A DNA stretch of 42,302 nucleotides. Origin: Nonomuraea aridisoli. GTDB taxonomy: Bacteria > Actinomycetota > Actinomycetes > Streptosporangiales > Streptosporangiaceae. The position numbers and the translations under genes are program-made. This document shows, piece by piece, positions 17,376-25,418 of the stretch (position 1 is its first letter; every line of letters begins with the position of its first letter). The stretch spans positions 1 to 42,302 of the forward strand of contig NZ_POUD01000053.1 in NCBI RefSeq assembly GCF_003236395.1, in the 5' to 3' direction. Under the pieces are notes generated by a model that was given only the letters and a program-made list of their open reading frames with translations, did no database searches and had not been told where the DNA came from.

Positions 17376-19605
17376 GCCAGAGGGCTCGGGCCGTCGGGGT
17401 GCCCCGGTCCGCCGTGTACGCGGCGACGGGGCCTTCGTACAGGATCGTCCCGCCGTGTCTGCCCGGTCCCGGGCCCAGGTCGACGAGCCAGTCGGCATGG
17501 CGCACGACGTCGAGGTCGTGTTCGATCACCACGACGGTGTGCCCCTGCTCGACCAGCGTGTCCAGCACGTGGAGCAGGGTGCCGATGTCGCTCGGGTGCA
17601 GGCCCGTGGTGGGCTCGTCCAGCAGGTACGTGGCGGGCCCTTCGTTGTCGCGCAGCTCCTTGGCGATCTTCAGGCGCTGGCACTCGCCACCCGACAGCGT
17701 GGTGAGCGACTGGCCGAGCCGCAGATAGCCGAGCCCGACCTGCGACAGGTGACGCAGCGCCGCGGCGATGCCCTGATCGGGCAGCCGGTGCCTGGCCTCG
17801 TCCACGGACAGCGCGTCGATGTCGGCGATGGACAGGCCCTCGACGGTGTACGCGAGCACCTCGGGCGTGAAGCGGCGCCCCTGACAGGCTTCGCAGACGA
17901 CCTCCTGGCCGTCCATGAACGCCAGGTCGGTGTGGACGACGCCGAGCCCGTCGCACTCCGGGCAGGCCCCCTCGGAGTTCGCGCTGAACAGCGCGGCCGG
18001 GACGCCGTTGCGCCGGGCGAACAACTTCCTGACGGCCGGGGCGATGCCGGTGTAGGTGACAGGCGTGGACCGGCGGTTGGTGCTGACCGGCCGCTGGTCG
18101 ATGACGGTGACGTCGTGCTGCTCGACCAGCTCGGCGGCGAGGCTCGACTTCCCCGACCCGGCGACGCCGGTCAGGACGGTCATCACCCCGGTGGGCACGT
18201 CCACGGTGACGCGCCGCAGGTTGTTGCGGCTCGCCTCGGCGATCCTGATCGCCCCCTTGGCCGTGCGCGGGGTCCGGGCGGTGCTCCGGGGCCGGGCGAG
18301 CACGCGGCCGGTGCGGGTGCCGGCGCGCCGCAGCTCGTCGAAGCCGCCCTGGAAGACCAGCCGGCCCCCGTCGGCCCCGGCGCCGGGGCCGAGCTCGATG
18401 ACCTGGTCGGCGACGGCCATCACGGCCGGGTCGTGCTCGACGACGAGCACGCTGTTGCCGCTGTCGCACAACCGCCGCAGCAGCCGGGTCACCGATTCGA
18501 CGTCGGTGGCGTGCAGCCCGACCGTGGGCTCGTCGAACACGTAGATCATCTCGGTGAGGCTGGAGCCGAGCCGTTTCACGATCTTGACGCGCTGCGACTC
18601 GCCGCCCGACAACGTCGTGGTGGCCCGCGCCAGGGTGAGGTAGCCGAGCCCGATGGCGTCCATGGCGTCGAGCCTGCCGACCAGCGCGTCCACCACGGGG
18701 GCGACCTGCGGCGCGTCGACGGCCCGCACCAGCGCGGCGAGCTCGGCGACCTCCATGCGCGCCATCTCGCCGATCGTGCGCCCGAGCACGGTCGCGGAGC
18801 GGGAGCGCTCGTTGAGCCGGTCGCCATGGCAGTCCGGGCAGACCTGCGACCTGGTGAACCGGCGGATCGTCTCCTGCTTGCGCTCGGAGACGTTGTCGGA
18901 GGTGTGCAGGTAGATCCGGACGAACCGTTCGACGACGCCCTCGTAGTCCTTGGGCGGCCTGCGCCCCAGCCGTGCCGCCGCCTCGCCGCCGTGGAGCAGG
19001 GCGTCCCGTTCCTCCTGGCTCCACTCGCGCAGCGGCGTGTCGGGGCTGAAGGCGCCGATGTCGGCGTACTGGGCGTACCAGTAGCCTCCGTTGCCGAAGC
19101 CCGGCAGCAGGATCGCGCCCTGCTCGAGCGATTTGTCCAGGTCGAGGAACCTCTCCACGGCCGGGGCCACGACGTCGCCGAGCCCCGAGCACGTCGGGCA
19201 CATCCCGGCCGGGTCGTTGAAGGAGAAGTGGTTCGACTCGCCCACGTGGGGCTCGCCGATCCGCGAGTACAGCAGCCGCAGGTACGTCCAGGCGTCGGTG
19301 ACCGTGCCGACCGTGGAGCGGGCGTTGCCGCCGATGCGCCGCTGGTCGATCACCACCACCGGCGAGAGCCCCTCGATGTGCTCCACGTCGGGACGCGACC
19401 ACTTCGGCAGCCGGTTCCTGACGAACGGCGGGAAGGTGTCGTTGAGCTGGTGACCCGCCTCCGCCGCGATCGTGTCGAAGACCAGCGACGACTTGCCCGA
19501 CCCCGACAGGCCGGCGAACACCACGAGCCGGTTGCGGGGGATCTCCACGTCCAGGCCGCGGAGGTTGTTCGTACGGGCGCCCTTGATGCGGATGCTGCGG
19601 TTCAT
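17371..19605 (-). CDS. UvrA-like ABC ATPase (drug-resistance type, class lacking UvrB-binding region)
   Basis: This encodes 744 aa, clearly shorter than UvrA (about 950). It has two ABC ATPase halves. The first Walker A is GLSGSGKS (about 32-39), with signature LSGGESQRVK; the second Walker A is GVAGSGKS, with signature LSGGECQRLK and Walker B YLLDEPTTGLH. Zinc-binding CxxC clusters remain (CPTCSG, CPDCHG, CPECDG, CEACQG). The domain that binds UvrB is reduced. Proteins of this size include the DrrC-type self-resistance proteins, thought to release DNA-bound drugs. The start MNRSIRIKGA at 19605 was chosen for its fit to the family; GGGGG precedes it. It is divergent from a WYL regulator with 62 bp between them. 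Confidence 0.9.
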   Translation of the reverse strand: MNRSIRIKGARTNNLRGLDVEIPRNRLVVFAGLSGSGKSSLVFDTIAAEAGHQLNDTFPPFVRNRLPKWSRPDVEHIEGLSPVVVIDQRRIGGNARSTVGTVTDAWTYLRLLYSRIGEPHVGESNHFSFNDPAGMCPTCSGLGDVVAPAVERFLDLDKSLEQGAILLPGFGNGGYWYAQYADIGAFSPDTPLREWSQEERDALLHGGEAAARLGRRPPKDYEGVVERFVRIYLHTSDNVSERKQETIRRFTRSQVCPDCHGDRLNERSRSATVLGRTIGEMARMEVAELAALVRAVDAPQVAPVVDALVGRLDAMDAIGLGYLTLARATTTLSGGESQRVKIVKRLGSSLTEMIYVFDEPTVGLHATDVESVTRLLRRLCDSGNSVLVVEHDPAVMAVADQVIELGPGAGADGGRLVFQGGFDELRRAGTRTGRVLARPRSTARTPRTAKGAIRIAEASRNNLRRVTVDVPTGVMTVLTGVAGSGKSSLAAELVEQHDVTVIDQRPVSTNRRSTPVTYTGIAPAVRKLFARRNGVPAALFSANSEGACPECDGLGVVHTDLAFMDGQEVVCEACQGRRFTPEVLAYTVEGLSIADIDALSVDEARHRLPDQGIAAALRHLSQVGLGYLRLGQSLTTLSGGECQRLKIAKELRDNEGPATYLLDEPTTGLHPSDIGTLLHVLDTLVEQGHTVVVIEHDLDVVRHADWLVDLGPGPGRHGGTILYEGPVAAYTADRGTPTARALWR

Positions 19606-19623
19606 GCCCCCGAACGTACGACC

Positions 19624-19650
19624 AGATGTGGCCGGATCCTGACCGCATCT
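19624..19650. promoter_or_regulatory. Candidate operator between UvrA-like and WYL genes
   Basis: AGATGTGG (19624-19631) and CCGCATCT (19643-19650) form an inverted repeat with 7 of 8 matching positions and an 11-bp spacer. It is centred in the 62-bp divergent interval. The WYL regulator is the natural candidate to bind it. The call rests on symmetry and position. Confidence 0.5.
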
Positions 19651-19667
19651 CGGCACATCATGGAGTC

Positions 19668-20624
19668 ATGGCCGATGTCACCGAACGCATGCTCGCCCTG
19701 CTGTCCACCCTGCAGACGGGCCGGCCGTTCAGCGGGGAGGAGCTGGCCTCCCGGCTGGCGGTGAGCCCGCGGACCGTCCGCCGCGACGTCGAACGCCTGC
19801 GGGGCTACGGCTACCCCGTGGAGACCCAGCCCGGCCCCGGCGGCTACTACCGGCTGGTGGCGGGCCGGACGATGCCCCCGCTCGTGCTGGACGACGACGA
19901 GGCGATCGCGGCGCTGCTCGGCCTGGCCACGCTCGCCTCCGCGCGCTCCGACGAGGAGGGCACGCTCGACGACGCGGCCACCCGCGCGTACGGCAAGCTC
20001 GACCAGTTCCTCCCGGCGCGGCTGCGCCCGCGGGCCGCCGCGCTGCGCGCCAGCCTGGAGACCGACCGGCAGCGCGCGCCCAGCGTGAACCCGCGGGTGC
20101 TGGCCGGCCTCGCCGAGGCGATCGGCGCGCGGGAGGTCGTGTCGTTCGACTACACCGACCGGCGCGGCACCGCGCGCCGGCGGCGGGTGGAGCCGCACCG
20201 CCAGGTCCACCTGCGGCTGCGCTGGTACCTGCTGGGCTGGGACCTCGACCGCGACGACTGGCGGGTGTACCGCCTCGACCGCGTCGCCGGCCTCGTCCGG
20301 ACGGGCGTCCGCCACTCGACGCGCACGCTGCCGGCCGACACCGCCCTCGCCTACCTCCGCCAGGGCCTGAACGCCGAGCGCCGCCGCGTGCGGCTCACCG
20401 TGCGGGCCGAGCCGGACGAGGTCGCCGACGCGCTGAAGTACCAGGACGCCCGGATCGAGCCGGTGGCCGACCGGGAGACCAGCGTCGAGGTCTGGCTCGA
20501 CTCCTGGGAGTGGCTCGTGCTCAACCTCGCCTTCCTGGACGCCGACTTCACGATCACCGAGCCGGACGACGTGCGCGCGGCCTGCGCCGCCTTCGCCCGC
20601 CGCCTGCTCGCCGCATCCGAGTGA
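19668..20624 (+). CDS. WYL-domain transcriptional regulator (HTH_11/DeoR-like)
   Basis: This encodes 318 aa. An N-terminal winged helix (about 1-60; SGEELASRLAVSPRTVRRDVERL) is followed by a WYL domain (about 130-210, with the motif RWYLLGWDLDRDDWRVYRLDRV) and a WCX C-terminal region (to about 315). WYL regulators sense nucleic-acid or small ligands and often control DNA-damage or defence genes. The ATG at 19668 was chosen for its fit to the family. An ATG 42 bases upstream lies within the candidate operator. The divergent UvrA-like gene is the likely target. Confidence 0.92.
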   Translation: MADVTERMLALLSTLQTGRPFSGEELASRLAVSPRTVRRDVERLRGYGYPVETQPGPGGYYRLVAGRTMPPLVLDDDEAIAALLGLATLASARSDEEGTLDDAATRAYGKLDQFLPARLRPRAAALRASLETDRQRAPSVNPRVLAGLAEAIGAREVVSFDYTDRRGTARRRRVEPHRQVHLRLRWYLLGWDLDRDDWRVYRLDRVAGLVRTGVRHSTRTLPADTALAYLRQGLNAERRRVRLTVRAEPDEVADALKYQDARIEPVADRETSVEVWLDSWEWLVLNLAFLDADFTITEPDDVRAACAAFARRLLAASE

Positions 20625-20633
20625 CGTTCCCTC

Positions 20634-20676
20634 TTGCCATGATCGGGTCGAGTGCTGAACTATGACAACGTTGTCA
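20634..20676 (+). promoter_or_regulatory. GH2 promoter with perfect LacI-type operator
   Basis: TGACAACGTTGTCA (20663-20676) is a perfect 14-bp palindrome with a central CG, the typical operator form of LacI-family repressors. Upstream, TTGCCA (20634-20639) and AACTAT (20658-20663) are 18 bases apart and could be -35 and -10. The operator would then overlap the -10 and transcription start. It ends 23 bases before the glycosidase ATG at 20700. No LacI gene lies in the window, so the regulator is encoded elsewhere. Confidence 0.8.
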
Positions 20677-20699
20677 GCAAGGATTGGACTCCGCACTCC

Positions 20700-23600
20700 A
20701 TGTCGCATCAGCTCTCACGCCGGTCGGTCATCGCCTCCGGCGCGACCCTCCTCGCCGGGTTCGGCCTGGGCATCACCCCTTCCCCGGCCCGGGCGGCCGG
20801 CCGCACCCACGGTCGGGAAGAACTGGCCGTCCACCGCCCGATCACCGTGTCGTCCACCGACTACGCGCCGACACCCGGCGCGTTCGCGGTGGACGGGATC
20901 AGCACCGTCGGCGTACGGGGCACCGGCTGGCGGGCCGCCGCCGGCGACCCTCAGTGGATCTCCGTGGACCTCCAGGGCGAATGCGAGATCACGGCCCTGC
21001 GCCTGGTCTTCGAGGCCACGCTGGACGACCCCGTCTTCGTCCCGTCGACGAGCGGCAACCCGCGCGACAGCACGACCGGCCAGGAGATCCTGTCGAGCTG
21101 CGCCGTCGACTTCGTCATCGAGACCTCCCTCGACAACCGCGCATGGACCGCCGTGTACCGCACGAGCTCCGGCACCGGCGGCGTCATGGAGATCGGCCTG
21201 GAGCGGCCCGCCGTCGCCCGCTGGGTGCGGATGACCGTGCACAAGCGCTCCAACGCCAACCCCCTGGGCCTCAACGGCCTCCAGGTGTACGGCACCGCCA
21301 AGGGCCACCGCCCGGCGGTCACCGGCTGGACCGACTGGGGAACCCACCGGCACAAGGCGCCGAGACTGGAGGTCGCCGCCGACGGGACAGTGCCGCTGGA
21401 GTCCGGCTGGACGCTCACCATGGACGACTGGGCCGGCGGCGACGGAGCCGCCCTGTCGCGGCCGGGGGTGGACACCGGCTCCTGGCTGCCCGCCGTCGTA
21501 CCCGGCACCGTCCTGGGCGCTCTGGTCGAGCAGGGACATCTGCCCGACCCGGTCCGGGGCTTCAACAACCTGCGCGTCCCCGAGGCGTTGTCGCGTCACT
21601 CGTGGTGGTACCGGCGCGGCTTCGACCTGCCGCGCGGCCTGCGGACCGGGCCGGGACGCCGCGTCTGGCTGGAGTTCGCCGGGATCAACCACAAGGCGGA
21701 CATCTGGCTCAACGGGCGGCAGGTGGGCGAGCTGACCTACCCCTTCGCCCGCTCGGCCCACGACGTCACGGACCTGCTGACCGGCGAGGGCGAGCAGGTG
21801 CTGGCGGTGCGGATCTCGCCGATGCCCTTCCCCGGCAGCCCCGGCGACAAGGGCCCCGAGGGGCTGGCCTTCGTGGACGCCGGCGCGACCATGATGAACC
21901 GCAACTCGCCGACGTACCTCGCCGCCTCCGGCTGGGACTGGATGCCGGCGGTCCGCGACCGCGCCTCCGGCATCTGGAACCACGTACGGCTGCGCTCCAC
22001 CGGTGACGCCGTCATCGGCGATCCCTGGGTGGACAGCAGACTGCCCGACCTGCCGGACACCGGCCGTGCCGACGTGACGATCGTGGTCCCGGTGCGCAAC
22101 GCCGCCGCCGAGGAACGGCAGGTCACCGTCGAGGCGGCGTTCGGCGGCGTACGCGTCTCCCAGACGGTCGCCGTGCCCGCGGGCGGGACGGCCGACGTCA
22201 CGTTCGCCCCCGACGCCTACGACCGGCTGCGCCTGCGCGACCCCCAGCTGTGGTGGCCCAACGGGTACGGCGAGCCGGCCCTGCACGACCTCACGCTGGT
22301 GGCCTCGGTCGACGGCCGGGAGAGCGACCGGCGCACCACCCGCTTCGGCATCCGCCAGTTCGGCTACGAGCACCACGTGCCGCTGCCCTTCGGCGGCGGC
22401 ACCGACTCGTACACGCAGCAGGTGGACCTCGGCCCGCAGCGGGCCCGGTACGTCCGCGTCAGGTGCCTGACCCGCGCCACCTCCTGGGGCAACTCCCTGT
22501 GGAGCCTGTCGGTGCTCGGCAGCGCCGCACCCGGGACCGACCTGGCCCTGCACCGGCCCGCCACCGCGTCCTCCGTGGACGACCCGGGCAACCGGCCGGA
22601 GAACGTCACCGACGGCGACCCGGGCACCCGCTGGTCCTCCGAATTTGCCGACGACCAGTGGATCCGGGTGGACCTCGGCTCGGCCGTCGCGTTCGACCGG
22701 ATCGACCTTACCTGGGAGCAGGCGTACGCCCGGACCTACGTGGTGCAGGTGTCCGACGACGACGCGACGTGGCGGGACGTCAAGGCGGTCGACAACTCCG
22801 CCGTGCCGCTGCCCTTCAACCGGGGCGACGCGAGCCTGCAGACCGTGGACTTCCCCGCCCGCACCGCCCGCTTCGTCCGCCTCAGCTGCGGCGCGCGGGC
22901 GACGAGCTGGGGCAACTCGTTGTGGTCCCTCTCCGTGATCGACAGCGCCGCCCCTTCGACCGACCTGGCCCTGCGCAAGACCGCCACCGCCTCGACGGAG
23001 GAGTCGTCCCACCCGGCCGCCCACGCGACCGACGGCGACCCCGGCACCCGCTGGGGCTCGGCCTACGAGGACGACCAGTGGATCCAGGTGGACCTGGGCT
23101 CCCCCGTCTCCTTCGACCGGGTGGCCGTCGTCTGGGAGTCGGCGTACCCGAAGACGTACACGATCCAGGTGTCCGACGACGGCGACGCCTGGACGGACGT
23201 GAAGTCCGTCGACAACACCCCGGAGCCGCTGAAGATCAGCGTCAACGGCGTGCGCGTCTTCGCCCGCGGCGGCAACTGGGGATGGGACGAGCTGCTGCGC
23301 CGGATGCCCGCCGACCGCATGGACGCGGCGGTGCGCATGCATCGCGACATGAACTTCACCATGATCCGCAACTGGGTCGGCAGCAGCACCCGCGAGGAGT
23401 TCTACGCCGCCTGCGACGAGCACGGCCTGCTGGTGTGGAACGACTTCCCGAACGCCTGGGCGATGGACCCGCCGGACCACCAGGCGTTCAACGACCTGGC
23501 GAAGGACACCGTCCGGCGCTACCGCATCCACCCGAGCGTGGTGGTCTGGTGCGGCGCGAACGAGGGCAACCCGCCCGCCGCCATCGACGCCGGCATGCGC

Positions 23601-24746
23601 GACGCCGTCGAGTCGCAGGCCCCCGGCATCCTCTACCAGAACAACTCGGCCGGCGGCATCGTCAACGGCGGCGGCCCGTACGGCTGGGTCGAGCCGCGGC
23701 GCTACTACGCACCCACGACGTACGGCAGCCAGAGCTTCGGCTTCCACACCGAGATCGGCATGCCGGTGGTCTCCACGGCCGAGAGCATGCGCGAGCTCGC
23801 CGGCGACGAGCCGGAGTGGCCGATCGGCGGCGTCTGGTACTACCACGACTGGAGCACGAGGGGGAACCAGGCGCCGCAGAACTACCAGGCCGCCATCGAG
23901 ACCCGCCTCGGACCCGCCGCCGACCTCGACGACTTCGCGCGCAAGGCGCAGTTCGTCAACTACGAGAACGGCCGCGCCATGTTCGAGGCGTGGAACGCCC
24001 ACCTGTGGGAGGACGCCACGGGGCTGATGCTCTGGATGTCCCATCCCGCCTGGCACAGCACGGTCTGGCAGACCTACGACTACGACTTCGACGTCAACGG
24101 CATGTACCACGGGGTTCGCGCCGCGTGCGAGCCCGTCCACGTGCAGGCCGGGCTCGACGACTGGCGGGTGGTCGCCGTCAACCACACCGCCCGGGCGCTC
24201 AAGGGCGTGACGGTGACGGCGCGCGTCTTCGACCTGCTCGGACGGCCGCTCGGCCCGGCCCGGCGGACGTCGGTGGACGTCGCCCCCTCCGCGACGGCCG
24301 AGGCGTTCACCGCCGGCTGGACGGATGACCTGCCCGACGTCCACCTCCTCCGCCTGACCCTGGAGGACGGCAGGGGCGAGCCGCTGTCCAGGAACGACTA
24401 CTGGCGTTACCGGGAGCCCGCCGACCTGCGGGCGCTCAACGACCTCCAGCGGACCGCGCTCTCCGTCGAGGCGGGCAAGGTGACCAGGTCGGGGACGCGG
24501 CACACGCTCACCGCAAAGCTCCGCAACCGTGGCCAGGCGGTCGCCGCGATGGTCCGCCTGTCGCTGCTGGACGCCAGGACCGGCGAGCGCGTCCTGCCGA
24601 CGCTGTACAGCGACAACTACGTCTGGCTGCTGCCGGGCGAGTCGCGCGCCTTCACTCTTTCCTGGCCGGCGGACGCCCTGCCCTCCGGCAGACCGGTCGT
24701 CCGTGTGGACGGCTACAACGTCCCCCGCACCGAGGCACGCCCGTGA
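20700..24746 (+). CDS. Secreted GH2 glycosidase (beta-mannosidase/exo-beta-glucosaminidase-like) with discoidin modules
   Basis: This encodes 1348 aa. A Tat-type signal (SRRSVIASG, then a hydrophobic run, cleavage after ARA) is followed by an N-terminal F5/8 type C (discoidin/CBM32-like) module (about 40-200), the GH2 sugar-binding domain (about 220-430), an Ig-like domain (to about 555), an insertion of discoidin material (about 560-840), then the TIM-barrel catalytic domain beginning FARGGNWGWDELL and C-terminal Ig-like domains. The likely acid/base is E955 in WCGANEGNPP and the nucleophile E1018 in FHTEIGMP. It should act outside the cell on a beta-linked mannose, glucosamine or related glycan. 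ATG 20700 was preferred over a GTG at 20652, which would lie upstream of the predicted transcript start. Exact substrate is unknown. Confidence 0.9.
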   Translation: MSHQLSRRSVIASGATLLAGFGLGITPSPARAAGRTHGREELAVHRPITVSSTDYAPTPGAFAVDGISTVGVRGTGWRAAAGDPQWISVDLQGECEITALRLVFEATLDDPVFVPSTSGNPRDSTTGQEILSSCAVDFVIETSLDNRAWTAVYRTSSGTGGVMEIGLERPAVARWVRMTVHKRSNANPLGLNGLQVYGTAKGHRPAVTGWTDWGTHRHKAPRLEVAADGTVPLESGWTLTMDDWAGGDGAALSRPGVDTGSWLPAVVPGTVLGALVEQGHLPDPVRGFNNLRVPEALSRHSWWYRRGFDLPRGLRTGPGRRVWLEFAGINHKADIWLNGRQVGELTYPFARSAHDVTDLLTGEGEQVLAVRISPMPFPGSPGDKGPEGLAFVDAGATMMNRNSPTYLAASGWDWMPAVRDRASGIWNHVRLRSTGDAVIGDPWVDSRLPDLPDTGRADVTIVVPVRNAAAEERQVTVEAAFGGVRVSQTVAVPAGGTADVTFAPDAYDRLRLRDPQLWWPNGYGEPALHDLTLVASVDGRESDRRTTRFGIRQFGYEHHVPLPFGGGTDSYTQQVDLGPQRARYVRVRCLTRATSWGNSLWSLSVLGSAAPGTDLALHRPATASSVDDPGNRPENVTDGDPGTRWSSEFADDQWIRVDLGSAVAFDRIDLTWEQAYARTYVVQVSDDDATWRDVKAVDNSAVPLPFNRGDASLQTVDFPARTARFVRLSCGARATSWGNSLWSLSVIDSAAPSTDLALRKTATASTEESSHPAAHATDGDPGTRWGSAYEDDQWIQVDLGSPVSFDRVAVVWESAYPKTYTIQVSDDGDAWTDVKSVDNTPEPLKISVNGVRVFARGGNWGWDELLRRMPADRMDAAVRMHRDMNFTMIRNWVGSSTREEFYAACDEHGLLVWNDFPNAWAMDPPDHQAFNDLAKDTVRRYRIHPSVVVWCGANEGNPPAAIDAGMRDAVESQAPGILYQNNSAGGIVNGGGPYGWVEPRRYYAPTTYGSQSFGFHTEIGMPVVSTAESMRELAGDEPEWPIGGVWYYHDWSTRGNQAPQNYQAAIETRLGPAADLDDFARKAQFVNYENGRAMFEAWNAHLWEDATGLMLWMSHPAWHSTVWQTYDYDFDVNGMYHGVRAACEPVHVQAGLDDWRVVAVNHTARALKGVTVTARVFDLLGRPLGPARRTSVDVAPSATAEAFTAGWTDDLPDVHLLRLTLEDGRGEPLSRNDYWRYREPADLRALNDLQRTALSVEAGKVTRSGTRHTLTAKLRNRGQAVAAMVRLSLLDARTGERVLPTLYSDNYVWLLPGESRAFTLSWPADALPSGRPVVRVDGYNVPRTEARP
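22377..23216 (+). repeat. Discoidin-module insertion with internal duplication inside the GH2 gene
   Basis: About 280 codons interrupt the link between the GH2 Ig-like domain and the first barrel strand. The order is a C-terminal half module, one complete module, then an N-terminal half module. Duplicated protein motifs mark the register: RATSWGNSLWSLSV appears twice (around 22470 and 22900), TDGDPGTRW twice (around 22610 and 23030), and DDQWI.VDLGS twice. VPLPF occurs at the first boundary and again in the middle copy. The boundaries are approximate to about 10 codons. Confidence 0.8.
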
Positions 24747-24750
24747 ACCA

Positions 24751-24778
24751 GGCCCGGGGCCGTTCCCGGCCCCGGGCC
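24751..24778. terminator. Bidirectional terminator hairpin
   Basis: GGCCCGGGGCCG (24751-24762) and CGGCCCCGGGCC (24767-24778) form a perfect 12-bp stem with loop TTCC. It lies between the convergent GH2 and DinB genes. Confidence 0.85.
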
Positions 24779-24780
24779 CG

Positions 24781-25287
24781 CTACAGCCCGGTCGCGCCGT
24801 CGGTGAGCTCGCGCAGGATGTCGGCGTGCCCGGCGTGCTGCGCCGTCTCCTCGATCATGTGGGCGTAGATCCACCGCAGCGACACCTCACCGAGCCGCTT
24901 GGACGGCACCGTGTCGTCGAGCGCGAACCCCGCCGCGATCCGCCGGCTCTCCTGGCACACTCGCTCGTACTCGGCGACGAGACCGTCGAGGGTGTCGTCC
25001 GGGCCCGGCTCCCAGCTCTCGTCGTCGCCTCGCGAGTTGCCGGGGATGTCGGCGGGATCGCGCTGGGCCAGCTGCCGGTGGAACCAGTTCCGCTCCACCG
25101 CGGTCAGGTGCTTGACCAGCCCCGCCAGCGTGGTCTTCGAGGGCACGATGCGCCGGCGCGCGGCCTCCTCCGGGACCCCGGCGACCTTCGCGACGATCTG
25201 CCTGCGCTGACAGTCGAGGAACGCCTCCAGGACATCGCGTTCCGTGCCCGTGCTGACGAGCTCCTCCGGCCATAAGGGCGTGGACAT
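24781..25287 (-). CDS. DinB-family (DUF664) protein
   Basis: This encodes 168 aa of the DinB/YfiT four-helix bundle fold (DUF664). A metal site is expected from H in LVKHLTAVERNWF (near residue 75) and two histidines in ETAQHAGHADIL near the C-terminus. All three are present with the usual spacing. Actinomycete members are often thiol- (mycothiol-) dependent transferases or of unknown function. The start MSTPLWPEEL at 25287 has AGAGGTG upstream. An in-frame ATG 42 bases upstream was rejected for lack of a ribosome binding site. It is convergent with the GH2 gene and divergent from an MFS gene. Confidence 0.88.
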   Translation of the reverse strand: MSTPLWPEELVSTGTERDVLEAFLDCQRRQIVAKVAGVPEEAARRRIVPSKTTLAGLVKHLTAVERNWFHRQLAQRDPADIPGNSRGDDESWEPGPDDTLDGLVAEYERVCQESRRIAAGFALDDTVPSKRLGEVSLRWIYAHMIEETAQHAGHADILRELTDGATGL

Positions 25288-25418
25288 GGTGGCACCTCTC
25301 GTGTCGTTTCGCCAGGCATAGATGATCACCGAAAGGATGCCCGGATGACACCCCCCGGTTACGGTCCCGGCGATTCCTGGTCTTCGTTCTCGCCTGGTCC
25401 GTCCTGTCGGTCGTCCTC

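Noticed and set aside
17314..19764. 816-codon plus-strand frame opposite the UvrA-like gene
   Set aside because: Antisense shadow; no domain motif, while the minus strand has two complete ABC halves.
20652..20699. GTG start for the GH2 gene 48 bases upstream
   Set aside because: It would lie before the predicted transcript start and includes the operator. The Tat signal begins naturally after the ATG at 20700.
20715..24503. 1262-codon minus-strand frame opposite the GH2 gene
   Set aside because: Typical high-GC shadow, Arg/Val/Gly-rich with no domains.
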